Shown here piece after piece: positions 13,869-26,200 of a stretch of DNA of 64,000 nt. The translations under genes and the position numbers were made by a program. Under the pieces are notes generated by a model. The model worked only from the letters and a program-made list of their open reading frames with translations. It was not told the origin of the DNA and did no database searches. Position 1 is the first letter of the stretch, and each line of letters starts with the position of its first letter. This stretch comes from Daphnia pulex (lineage: Eukaryota > Arthropoda > Branchiopoda > Diplostraca > Daphniidae), in assembly GCF_021134715.1 (NCBI RefSeq), contig NC_060018.1, positions 4,171,501-4,235,500 of the forward strand. Reading direction: 5' to 3'.

Positions 13869-13874
13869 AATAAA
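13869..13874 (+). promoter_or_regulatory. Polyadenylation signal AATAAA
   Basis: An AATAAA hexamer in AT-rich DNA lies 229 nt after the stop of the candidate microprotein. It is followed by a T-rich stretch, which fits the 3' end of a plus-strand transcript. Confidence 0.45.
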
Positions 13875-14221
13875 ATATTGAAAACAAAACTGCTTTCTGC
13901 TGTACATTTATTAATATCAAATTGCGCATTTAAATATGAACAATTTCCAGCCCAAAATTTTATTAATTTTTAAATTTTGCTAAAAACAACCACCATTTAT
14001 TATTTTACTAAGTTTTTTTCGCAAAAAATTGGCGATGTTCAATGATACCATATTTTATATTTATTTAATATTTTTATTTATTTTAACGCAAACATATATA
14101 TTTTATGGCCCCCAGGGAGGGGGGGGCCTGTGACTTTCCCAACCGCGATAATAACATGTGCCGTTATTATTTTGTTGGTGCAGAAAGCCGGAATTTAATC
14201 TAGCAGTTGTCGACTATGTCA

Positions 14222-14242
14222 AATCTGACATAGGGTCAGATT
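14222..14242. repeat. Short perfect inverted repeat
   Basis: The 8-base arms AATCTGAC (14222-14229) and GTCAGATT (14235-14242) are perfect inverted copies around a 5-base loop. They could form a small hairpin. No function is inferred. Confidence 0.6.
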
Positions 14243-14430
14243 GCCACAATCATACTGCACAAGTAAAAACGCAAAAGACGACAGATGAAACCAATTCAAG
14301 TAAGCAACTCACTGGCAGAGCAAAACCACAAATAGAAACGGATAAAAATATTTAAAGTCAGCAACACGAGATACCACTTGCAAAGCAAAAAACAGTTAAA
14401 ATTTTCATGTCAGCAATTTGGAAAAATTCT

Positions 14431-14488
14431 GGCACAGCTGCTTCAGGATAACTCCAGCACAGCTACTTCTGGGTAACACTGGCACCAC
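14431..14488. repeat. 25-bp imperfect tandem repeat, about 2.3 copies
   Basis: Units at 14431-14455 and 14456-14480 share the pattern GCACAGCT-CTTC-GG-TAAC, followed by a partial third copy starting GGCACC. It lies inside one of the minus-strand open segments. Confidence 0.6.
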
Positions 14489-15075
14489 ATCCTGCAAACA
14501 ACGGTTGAAGTTGTCTTCATCACACCTTTCACCATCTGGCTGCAGCAAGAAGCGTGGTTGTAAGACCTATTGAAGAAAATAAAAAAATTACCATCGGGAA
14601 ACACAAGTGTGTACAGAATTACACAGGAACTCATTACGACTAAAGAATAGCAGGAGTAAGAGTAAACAGAACAACTTTGATATCTCAAATTTTACAAAGG
14701 AAGATTTACCGTTGGCAAGGTATTCAAATTTCCACAGTAGCAAAGCAAATTGATCTCTAGTCATATGAGGAAATAGTTGTAGGAAATCTGAAGAAAATAA
14801 TTACTTTTGCTGTTGCATGGGACGAGACGTATGACTGGGTACAGGCAGCGAGACACACGAGGCACGACATTTCGGCAAATGTACAGGCATTTTCAATTCC
14901 GATGGCAAAGTGGTATGATCAATCACCTGTAAATTGACACATCAAGATTTTACATTCCATTAACCTAATTAATTGACAAGAAATACCTTTTCATTTTGGG
15001 AAACGTCACGACCGGCTTCCCATTTCTGCTGCGTCGAAGAACAAAATGGCCAAATTTTGGCCCTTGACGACACTC

Positions 15076-15089
15076 GCGCCACCTGGTGG
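15076..15089 (+). promoter_or_regulatory. CTCF-like motif downstream of sidekick
   Basis: GCGCCACCTGGTGG is the reverse complement of CCACCAGGTGGCGC, which matches the conserved animal CTCF core (insect form AGGTGGCGC). It lies about 2.2 kb beyond the sidekick stop. A near-identical motif in the same orientation lies upstream of sidekick at 31614. Binding is inference. Confidence 0.45.
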
Positions 15090-15339
15090 ACCTCATTTGT
15101 GACACTAGCGACAGCCAATTGGAATGCTTGCTTGCTGACAGCACGCAGCAGCTAAACTTGAATTCTTCACGCCTTTCACTAGCTGGAAGCCTGGCACGAA
15201 ATGAATCAAGTGAGGATGAATACCAGATTACTCGAGCAGCTTTCCCTATAAGAAAACACACGAATTATTTACTTGGCCATTTCCGATCATTTTCCGTAAC
15301 TTTTTCAACATAAAAATCTATAATAGTAACAAAAAGTAT

Positions 15340-15351
15340 GGGGGGGGGGGG
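15340..15351. repeat. Poly-G run
   Basis: Twelve consecutive G bases. A similar G13 run interrupts a sidekick intron at 21011-21023. Confidence 0.8.
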
Positions 15352-17265
15352 TTTAAGACAACAAATAAAACTTACAGTTTTCTGAAGAAAAGAATAATTT
15401 TCCTGCCTGTGGCTGTAAGGCAGCAGCAACGTGTTATCCGTGTTTGAGTTAGGTTTCCATCTAACTTTGGCATCAAACAATTAGTCATGTTGAATCTAAA
15501 GGAAATATGTCAATAAATATTCCAGCATTCATGCAATAAGGTAAAGTTAGTTGTTACCTACTACTACAGTAGAACATTCAGAAAAATACAAATCTGGTCA
15601 TGTGCCCTGCATCTTTTCACAGGACTTCTCCCAAGTTGCTGCAATTAACCTGAAGATTACCCATGGCCTAGATTATGTCAAATAATAGATAATATGAAAT
15701 AAAAGATACAAATTTCTCATTTCTCAAGGAAGAATAATACTTGTCTGTCAATGCATTATTTGTAGAAAACATGATCAGAAAAAACAACATGTGTTGTCCA
15801 CACTGGGGTTAGTGATCTACCAACATCATTAGACACTCCAGATCGCCAATAGAATATGAACTAAAAATGAAAAGAGGTATTCAATGAATTGTGACTATTA
15901 AGTATTATGGTTTTTTACCTGTATTAACAGGATGATGCATTCAGCAGAACAGCGATTTTTAATAAAAGAACTGATGGTAGGCTACTAGTAGTTTCAGTTG
16001 CCTTTCATCGCGTTCCTTCCTACACGTTATAATAAGAAATATGTAAGGTGATCCAACACACATACGGAATAAATCACATCACAAACAAGTTGCACAGAAA
16101 AAAACTTGAATTTACTTATGAATTCATCGGTAAAAATAGGAAAATATAGGAAAACTTTTGACAACTATTCAACAATCCACCATCACATCTGATCACATGA
16201 TAAACAAGAACACCATGTCATCTATTGGACACCTCCGACACTTCAAGTCCCAAAAGCGCAATTTAGTTTTTTGGAGACACAACATTGAATTTTTGAATTC
16301 TAGTGAATTTTTAGATCTTAAATAACATTACTGCTCTGCATTAAAAATATTACATATATAGGATACCAAAAGTGTTTTCACCGCCACTAGTGTGATCGGT
16401 ATGGCGACCGTAGAACTCCAACGACAGTAGAACTCCAAAGACATAAGAAATCCTTTTTTTTAAACTCCAGTGCCTTACAGTTGCACTTGCAGCGACAAAT
16501 GGCTGATTTTCATCACACACGAACAGATACTCCGCACACCAAGTGGACACATTTTTGACCATCTATCTAAACCTATATTACAGTTTAAGAAGTATCAAAA
16601 ATGTTAAAATGAACAGTTAAAGTTTAGAGGGTTAAATTATGTAAAATTTTTGCCGTACTATGCATCTTCAACAATCAAAAAGATGTTATTATACGGATCA
16701 TGAGAAGTGTGAACTGCGAAGTGCGAACCTCAATCAAATACTGTAAATAACAGAAGGAAAATTTCGTCTGCTTTGTCTAATGAAATAATAAAACGATTGA
16801 GTCAAAGAGATCATATAATTTAGCTGCAACATCATCGACATACAATCACCACGCGCACACACAAGAAAAAAAAAACAACCGTTCACCCAGGAGTGAATTA
16901 CAGTTCAAATGAGGGATGATGTTGAACGATTCAAAAAGGCAGTTTGATACTAGACAAATAGAGGCACTAAATCGATGGACGATTTGGTACAAACAATTTC
17001 TTTTTACAAAATATACGGACACTTGGATCACAATTCGCCATAAAGTGGGAGCTCACGTTAAATTGTGTGATGTAGAAGTTAAGTTTGCGGCTCGTGTTCG
17101 ACTGAGAAGTTGTGAGGTGAGACGAGAAGCACTTTACTATGCGGTTAAACAGAAAAACCTTGAAAATTCGAGTGCTTCCGACATCCGTCGCATTTTGAGT
17201 CAGTACAATTTTTATATCAAAGGTCCAAAGTCAAACTTTTCATTAAAAAAATATCAATTTAAAAA

Positions 17266-20200
17266 CTACACAAAAGAAGAGAACCCTGGTAAGGGTGCTC
17301 TACTTCTAGCTTTGTTGTTCATAACGATTTGTCCGCCATTGAGGCTGACTACAGTAGACCCCTCTTGTTCAGAGTCAGTAAACGAAGTATAATTTTTGAC
17401 AGGTCGTTGCTTTTTCCATGATTGCCGCAAAGTATCGTTTACATTGGCGTAGTGATTTACGAATGAGTGCGGTTCACCTCGTTCGCTCTCTGGCTCACTC
17501 TCAGATCCCTAAAATGTGACAGTGTTTATGGTTGGTTTTCAAACAAGTCTGTTAACATGATAATTATACCTGAGAATCAGTCGAACTGATTTCCGATGGC
17601 TTTTCTGTAAGACTGCTATCGTCAGGGTTTTCATCGTAACCCCCTCGAGCGCTTTCGTCGTCACTGTTGTATGCGACAGAAGAGGGTGCGGGTCGCGGAG
17701 GTGGTTTACCGACCACAGACGGCCCGGCTGAAGCACCGCCTAGTGTTCCGCCGCCGAGCACTCCAACGGAACCAGCAACCGAGCGACGACTAAGCGTATT
17801 CCTTCCAATTGTACCCGTTCGTTTTGACTGCCGCATTTCAAAAGCAAAACCCATTTCTTCATTGGTCAGCGATTCTTCTAAAGTTTTTTGAGCTTCATCT
17901 GTTATAAGAATTTTTTAAAATAATAAATTAAATGAAAAAATCGATGATAAACATTTACACAATATGCGTGTCGAGGATTATAAAAATTACGTTTATATTT
18001 GTAGCTTTTGCTCTTGACGCACAAAACAGCCACAAGCAAGGTTATAATCACTACTGAGCCGGCAGCTAGTGTCACCAAAAACCACGTTTGGTGATAAAAC
18101 GGCTTTTGGTGGGTACTGTAGCTGTATTCCAAGTACAATTTGCTGGGTGTAAGAAACTGTGAAAGATAATAAAATTAGGATTACTTAAAGAATTCAATCG
18201 ACTGAAAAGAACAAACGTTTGTTTAAAAAAAAAGCAAAGACTTACCGGATCGTGAGTGTAGACTGGATAGGAGATGCCAAATTTGTTGTAAGCTACGATA
18301 CGGAAAGTATACGATGACGAAGGCATCAGATTCTGATAAGAGACGCTGTACTCTCGCATTGGGCCTTGATCAGTGCGTGCTACCGTTTGCCACTGATCTT
18401 CTTCTGTAAATTGATTAAAGCACGTTGAATTAAATGAATCTTTTATCAAAAGAAGAGAGTCGAGCATTCAATAGGTGTTGAAGCTAGCATGCGGTTTACA
18501 AGAGCAATCGTTAGGGAAATAAAATGAAAGGGACAAGTGCCACAAGGAGATTGTTAGAACCGCCAAACGTTAACGACACAGTGGACGCTACAATCAATTA
18601 GAAAAAAATCCATAATAATACTTACTGATTTGCCAGTCCGCCACCACTGCGTCATTGACGACAACAGTGAAAATGGGCAAGGAGTAGGGATTTATAGAGG
18701 ACGGAATACGGAAACCATAAATAAAAAGAAAAGAAGGATAGATTGCTACTGGAATAAAGAACATCACGAAGCCAAGTTTATGATTCTATGTAGAATATGA
18801 ATTCTCATCAAGCCTTGTGCAACTCGTAGTTGAGTTATTCAAAGCTAGAATTTCAGAAATATGAAGCATGTTCAACTACTACCACCACCTTCCACCACCA
18901 CCAGAGCTTTATTTATAAAATGTCGAGTTTTAAAAAATGGTTTTACCTTTCTTTCGGCTTTCAATGTAGTAACCAACGATGGGGCCTTTACCGGCTGGCC
19001 CATTTTCCCATTGCAAATTGACGGACGAAGTAGTTCGAGCGATTAAAAGATCTTTCGGCCGTCCAGGTGAGCCTTCTTGCGGTCCAGTAGTTACATTACC
19101 AGTGGCCGGTGGTCCCAAATCGAAGGTGGATGCTCGAACGGAAAAGTAGTAGGTGACCTCCTCTTCTAGATTGGCCACCACTAGCCAGGTAGTTGTGACT
19201 TTCTGTTTGACTTGCTTGCTGAAAGTCTCATCTTGTTGGGCCGTTTCGTAAGTCACTACATAGCCAGTGATTTCTCCATTGGGCTGTTTGGGTTCTTCCC
19301 AGCTCACCTTCAAACTGTTCATCGTAATGTCGCTGAATCTGTTGAAAAATGTGGAGATTATAAATTAGTTATCGCTGTATAACAAGTAAGGTAGTGCAAC
19401 AAGATATTCACTTTAAAGATCCAGGGCTCCCAGGAATTCCCTGTAAGGTGCGAACAGTAACTGGAACAGATCGTGGACCGTCGCCTGCTGGATTGAAGGC
19501 CACGATTTGTATGCGGTATTCAGTGAACATGTCCATGAACGGCAACGAGTGTGCTACGTGAGAAGCCGGCACAACCTCCATCTCTTCTTTGTCAATGGTT
19601 TGACTCGTTGCCAAGTAAAAGATCTTGTAGCCAAGCAAATCGCCGTTCTGCTGGCTGGCCAAAGGCGCCACCCACGTCAACCGCACTTCCGTAGGCGACG
19701 TAGCGATAGCAGCCACTTCGCGTGGTTCACCTGAAACCAGAAAAAGATGGATTAGTTTCGTCAATTTTCCGCTTTAATATGAATCGCCTATGAAAATTTG
19801 TTTACATACCGGTTGGTACAGCCTCGCCTACGTAAACGGTCGTTGGGGAAGAAGAAGGACCCGGCCCTTGAGAGTTGAAGGGAGTGACGATTATTTCGTA
19901 ATTCCTATCACGGACAAGGTCGTTCAATATCATCTGAGATGCCTTTCCATCATAGATTTCTTCCTTTTGACCACCACCTGTCGGGATTGAAAGTAAACAG
20001 CGGTCAGTGTCTTGATTTCCTAATTAAAATACCACAAACTCGACAACCTTGAAGGAGCGCAGGTGTGGGGAAATCGGTGATTTGACGGTAATCGATTCGG
20101 TAGGCTGCCGTGTGGGCGTCACCGTTCCAGGCATCTTCACTCAACGGATGCCACACTATTCGCACGCTCGTTGTGGTAATCGGAATCACCTTCACGGAAG

Positions 20201-23200
20201 CAACGCCGGAAGCTGGGGCGGCGGGTAGTGTTCGAACTACTTCCGATTCTGAACTCCATCCACTCGGACCGATATCATTGATAGCCTATAAAACATAAAT
20301 AAATTTGAAATGATGAAAATTAACATTTAAAAGTTAATAAATAAATTTACCTGGATCCGGAATTGATAAGCAGTAAATGGTTTCAACGCGTGTACAGTGT
20401 AGGATGTAACGGTGGGCTCTACACGTTCATTAACCGTCTGCCACGGCCCACTGGAGTCTCCTCGGTATTGAACAGTGTAATATCTACAGACATTAATCCA
20501 ATATGTTTAGCTTCAAAATAGCACTGGCCAAAAAGCGAGTCTTGCATCAACATTAATACCTCAACGGAGCGAAGCCGTCTCTTCCAGGAGCCCAACTAAA
20601 CGTGATTTGTTGACTTTGAATTTGTGAGGGGCTGACGTGCGGTGCTGACGGAGGCTGAGGAGCATCGCGGCTGTTGGTCGTGTAGACTAGCGCCCGGGCG
20701 GCTTGGCCCCAGCCCAGCGACGTCTTGGCCGCAATATGGAACATATAAAACTGCTCTGCTTCGAGATTGGTGACGCGGTAAGTTCGGTCCGACGGAGAAA
20801 ACTCTTTGCTCGTATTTGTCGCCTGAGTCGAGTCGATGAAATATGTCACCCGGTAAGCAAGAATTTCGCCATTCGGTTCGGCTGGAACGTCCCAAATGAC
20901 ACGGGCACTCGAGAAGGACACGTCGGGAAACGACACATTTGACGGCACGCCAGGAACTAGAACAGAGCAAGTAGTTTAGCTTTATTACCAACTCGACTTT
21001 TGGTGGTGGTGGGGGGGGGGGGGAATAAATCAATATTCGACGAGATAATTATTACCATCCTCCATAGTTTGAACAACGATCGGCGGAACGGAAAGGACTC
21101 CGTCTCCAATGCGAGTGTAAGCCAAAACTTGGATCGAGTATTGGGTGAACTTGCGAAGTTCCGTTAGCGTGGTCGTGAAAGTGGCGTTGCTCGGCACCTT
21201 CTTGTAGCGGAAGGGCACGTTGAGCGCTCCGTAATAGACTTTATAGCCCTCGATGATGCCGTTGCGGTGGAGGAGGTCAACTTCGTTCCAGCGCACCACG
21301 ATCGTCGTCGATGATGTTTCGTTAGCCGAAACAGTCTTCGGTCCCGAACTGGGAGCTTTAAGAGAACAATGAAAATCGGTGTTAAAGTTCACGACCGTCA
21401 AAGATCAAATTGAGCCACTAAAACACTTACTGGCTTCTCGGGTGCGTTCGGTAGCCGGCGGACTGGGTTGTGACGTGCCAACATCGTTATACGCCTGAAC
21501 GATAACCTGATAAATGGTAAACTCCTCCAGATCTTCCAGAACAAAGGAGTTGGCGTTATGGTCTTCGATGCTGACGGCGTCGAGAGGCGTATCGGCGTTT
21601 GCCCGACGGTACGAGACGTTATAACCGCGGGGCACGCCGTACCATTCAATTTGTTGCAAAGGCTACGCATGAAAAAGATGTTGACTTTCATATGCCATTT
21701 CGTTATATAAGAGATATAAGTTAAGTCTTACCGTCCATCTGACACGCAGCTGAGTAGCACTGACAGCCCGTACGGTAACGTTAAATGGAGCGTGCGACGG
21801 AGGAGCTTGAATAGTTTGGAAACGTTTAGTGGGCTCCGACGGTGGCGAAGGGCCTACTACATTATTAGCCACAAGCCGAAGGGCATACTCCATGAACGGC
21901 GTCAAGTTACTAACAGTTAGTGTGGTTGCCTCTGGATCGGTCACCTCCCAAATCGTGTCCCACGTGCTGTTACGTAATGACTGGGCCTAATGGTCCCGAG
22001 TAATGAAGTACGGAATAATATAAAAACAGAAGGGGGAAAACAAGGACGTTGCTAATGGATCTTTACCTGAACTGTCCACTTGGTGACCGAAGAATTGCCA
22101 TCGAATCCCGGCGTGAATTGGAGAACGACAGAGAAGGCTTCAATGTTGGAAACGGCTAGTCTTGTCGGAGCTCCTGGCAGAACCGGTTCGATACCCGATT
22201 GAATTGTAGCTGTTTTAATAGCACCCATGCCGCTGCTGGTCCAACCGGCTACCTCGAAAGTGTAGTGTGTCGTTGGCTGTTATTTTATTGACGAGAAAAG
22301 TTAAAAAATGATTAGAGAAAACAAAATTTCGGTAATGGAAAAGGCAAGCTGTCTACCTGTAGGCTGTTGACGACTAGGCTGGAAACATCTCCGGTGACGT
22401 TTTTCACTTTGAGGGTATGCGGCATGTCTTTGACAGACCAGCGAACAGTGTAACCCGTCAACTTGCCGTTATCTTTTTCGGGCGGAGACCAAGAGACGCG
22501 GACGGAACGATCGCTGATCTCGTCGAAGCGGAGGCTAGACACCTCATCCGGAACTAGAACAAGACTCAGCGGTTAAGATGATTCGATTATAATAGAGAGC
22601 TGCTACACAAGGGTCGGTTACCATCTTCGGCGGTTTTGACTGTCACGTGACCGCTGCGTGGCCCGTCGCCCGGCGATGTGAAGCAGAGGACCGTTATCTG
22701 GTATTCGGTATATTTCTGGACGCCATCCACCAAAGCAGTTTGCTCCGCCAATGGATCAAACGGACTGGGTGGAACTGTGACGGTCTTCTCCGCCACTTGA
22801 TTATCACCTAATCCACAAATCAGCCGCTCGTGAATAATTCAGTCAACGGATGGGAAACTGTACAGATGGAATGTAACTCAATACTGTACCTCTCCAGGCT
22901 TGAAGCTTGTAGCCCTGATTAATGCCGTTGATCAGCTGAGGATCGGGTGGTTTCCACCACACTCGAATGGTGGTCGAATTGACGGCTTCCGCTCGCACTT
23001 GAGTGGGAGCCGCTTCCGGGGCTAGCAATAAATAAAAACATGAGTCAGCGGGCCAGGGGGCACATAAAGAGAAAAATAGTTAAGCGGTTTTCTGATTCAT
23101 ACTTCCTTCTCGAGTCTTGACCGTGATGGATTTGCTAAACTTTCCAACGTCTATGCGATTAAATGCAGCCATTTGAATTTCGTAATCTTTCCAAGTGATT

Positions 23201-26200
23201 AAATCCTCGATCAAATAATTCCGTTGATTCTGTTGGAACGAAACACAAACAAAAAAAAACAAATGTGAGTAAAATTTAAAAAAAAAAATTTTATTGTAAT
23301 TTTTACTTCGTTTGTTATGTTGCGGTAAGACCAGGGGCTGTTGTCACCGTAGCCGTGCAGGCGATAACGCACCATGTAGCCGGTAATCATTCCATTGCGG
23401 TGCTCCTCGTCGGGCGGCTGCCATTGAATCATAATTTGGGAGGCCGAGCGAGCCGAGCCAACTAGTCCCACCGGCGGTCCGGAAGGAGCTGACAATTTCG
23501 TCAAAACAAAAAAAAAAGCCATCAGGAAACACGAAACATGAATTTTTCCATTATTTTTCCAAAATACCTTCTTGCGGTAGAGTGACTCTGTTGCTCGGTT
23601 CGGACGGCTGGCCTTCCCCTACGCTATTGACGGCGCTGACGCGGAATTGGTAGGCAGCAGCGGCCTTGAGCGAGGGTAAATCAATCCATCGAACGTCGGC
23701 CGACACGTTGGCTATTTCCGTTGTCCAACTGTTAACCGTGTCGGGTATTGGGCCGGTAACGGGCACGACGCGTTTTTGGATGATAAACTTGGAGATTGGA
23801 CTGTTGCCGTCGAATCCCGCGATCCACGAGACGTTGACCATTTTGCCGTTGCCCAATCGTGAGGCGGCCACTCCGTTCGGAGGATACGGCAGTTCGATAA
23901 CGTAGAGCTTGGCAATTCGCGAGTCGTCTCCGCCGGCTGATGTCACGTGACAAGCGTAGGTACCCACATCCGAGGCCCGAGCCTCGGCAATCTGCAGAGT
24001 GCCATCGGCAAGGACTTGAATCCGCTGACTGCGAAGCGGATCGATAACCCTGAAAACAAACCGGATCAGTTAGAGCTATGGAATTACCACAAATTGAGCT
24101 ATAAAAACGCATTTACTTATTTTCATGTCGCCATTGAACGCTGTAGGAAACGGACGAGTCACCAGACACCCTGCACTGCATAGTGGCCACGTGACCAAGA
24201 ATCACTCGAGTATCCACTGGTGGTTGGACGATTTGCGTGCGCACTGCCGGGGGAATAAAAGAAAAAAAACAAAAGAAATCAAAACGTTTCCTCCCTCCCG
24301 AATGCGATCCTGGGCGGGGTCGCGACTGTCACACTTGATGCGTACCCAAGACGGAGAGGAGGGCAGAATCCTCGACACTACCGGCTTCGTTTGTTCTGAT
24401 GCAAGTGTATTTTCCCGCATCGTTGGCACGCACGGCGGCAATCAACAAAGATCCGTCCTCGAGTATTTGAACCCGGCCAGAGGGTACTAGGACAGTCGTG
24501 TCTGCGAGATAAAATTCAAGTTAATTATGCCATACGTGGGGGAAATTCTATTTAACGAATTGCTGGAATACGTTTGTGGACAATGTCGAGAGAAACTAAC
24601 CATTAAAGATCCACGTTATGTTGGGAGTGGGAGCTCCTCCTGCTTTGCAGCTAAATGTTTCATCACGGCCGTCACGGACTGTCCGGTTTTCTGGCGGAGA
24701 TTCCATGACGGGAGCCGAGGCTACGTTACGTGACACGAGACCGCAACAGAAAAAAAGAGGGAGGAAAACAAAAAAAATGGGAAATAAATAAACAAACGAA
24801 AACCAACAAAACAAATGAGAACGGCGAACTCAATTAAATCCGTCCAATTCCGGTTTGAGCCAACGAAATGTGACATAAGAGGACACGACAGACGCGGAAA
24901 AACGTTAACTAGGAGGACATGATTCATTCGGTCATGTTTTTAAAAAAAGAGAAAATACCAGGAAAGGAGTCAAATAAATGCAGAGTAGATGTGGTAATTA
25001 AATGAAGTTAGTAGCAGAGTAACTAAGTTAAGTACGTAGTAAAGTTTTATGAGGGAAGGTCGGAGGAGGAAGAAAATAATTTTCGAGAATGTTTTGTTAG
25101 TTGTCGATTAGTTTACCAAAGAAAAGAGACGAGCCCCCAGATTCCTTGCTCCGGTCAGGTAAATCGTTTGGTCGTAACCGGACAACGTTGATTAGTTTGA
25201 ACGAATCGCGTTCATCTTCTGCAAGCACAATAGGATCCACCAAGGACGGACAAACAAAACAAACAAGCGCCGCCCCCAGAGAGGAGAGAAAACGAGTTAG
25301 TAGAATGTCGGAGACACAAAGGGGTTAATAATTATGGGGTTTCATCTTGTTTTCTTTCTGTGGAATGAGGCGCGACACAATCGCTGAGCTACAGCTAAAG
25401 ACCGCTAATAAATTTTTTTCAAAAAATAAATAAAATAAACAACAAAGGGACTAGAATACAGACAGACAACAATGGATGATGATCCAGCGACTCGAAAAAC
25501 AACTTTTCTCGGTTTCTTTTGTTTGTTTCGTTAAGACTTACTTTTAACCTTGAGCCATGTGTAAGCCGTAGCTTGACCGGCGCTATTGGATGCGACGCAC
25601 TGGAACATGCCGCCATCCTCCATGGCGAGCTTCTGGATCTTGAGCGATCCATCTTCCGCCACAAAATACCTGGTGATATTATTCGAAAACGTCAGACGTT
25701 GGGTCAGTAATGGCGAAGGACGCAGGGCAGTTTGGTTAGGCGATAAAAACAGCAAATAAACAAAGGGCCGAGCTTTACTTGTTCCCCGGTAAGGATGTCA
25801 CGTCGACGACATTCCTGTACCACTTGACGGATGGAGTGGGCACTCCGCGGGCACGGCAGGGTAGCGAAGAGATCCGACCGAAATCGCCCAACGTCTCCAA
25901 TGATACCTTCTCCAAAAGAACGGGTTTTTCTAAAATAAGAAGGAAACAAAAGATATACGTAGAATTCAACAACCTTCAGCCTGGGCGTAGGAAAGAAAAT
26001 GGCGATGAAACAAAAAAACAAACAACTGGCAAATCGTGTAGCCCAAAATGGGAATGACAATAACAAAGCTCGGGGCGTTACCAGAAGGGGGAAAAAAAGA
26101 CGAGACAATCGAGACAATTGCACTAGCAGCAGCAGCAGCCACCAACATTTTATTGTTGTCTTACCAAGAATGGTGACGTTGGCGCCGGCCGTGACGGGTT

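Larger units (their letters stand above)
13875..17265. other. Region between the microprotein and sidekick 3' end; minus-strand splice-bounded open segments
   Basis: Four minus-strand segments have acceptor-like sequence at the 5' edge and stay open. They are 15245-14987 (donor at its end), 14926-14801 (ends in TAA), 14787-14710 (donor at its end, contains FLQLFPHMTRDQF) and 14566-14405 (ends in TGA, contains LPRSSCAGVILKQL). Adjacent phases do not match, so I could not join them into one protein. They may be a decayed gene or transposon, or a spliced noncoding RNA. The part nearest 17265 is likely sidekick 3' UTR. The plus-strand open frame at 16916-17392 overlaps the sidekick terminal exon and is taken as chance. 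Confidence 0.4.

Noticed and set aside
16916-17392. 158-codon plus-strand open frame
   Set aside because: It overlaps the last sidekick exon on the other strand, which has clear homology and a conserved PDZ ligand. Outside the overlap it shows no family likeness.
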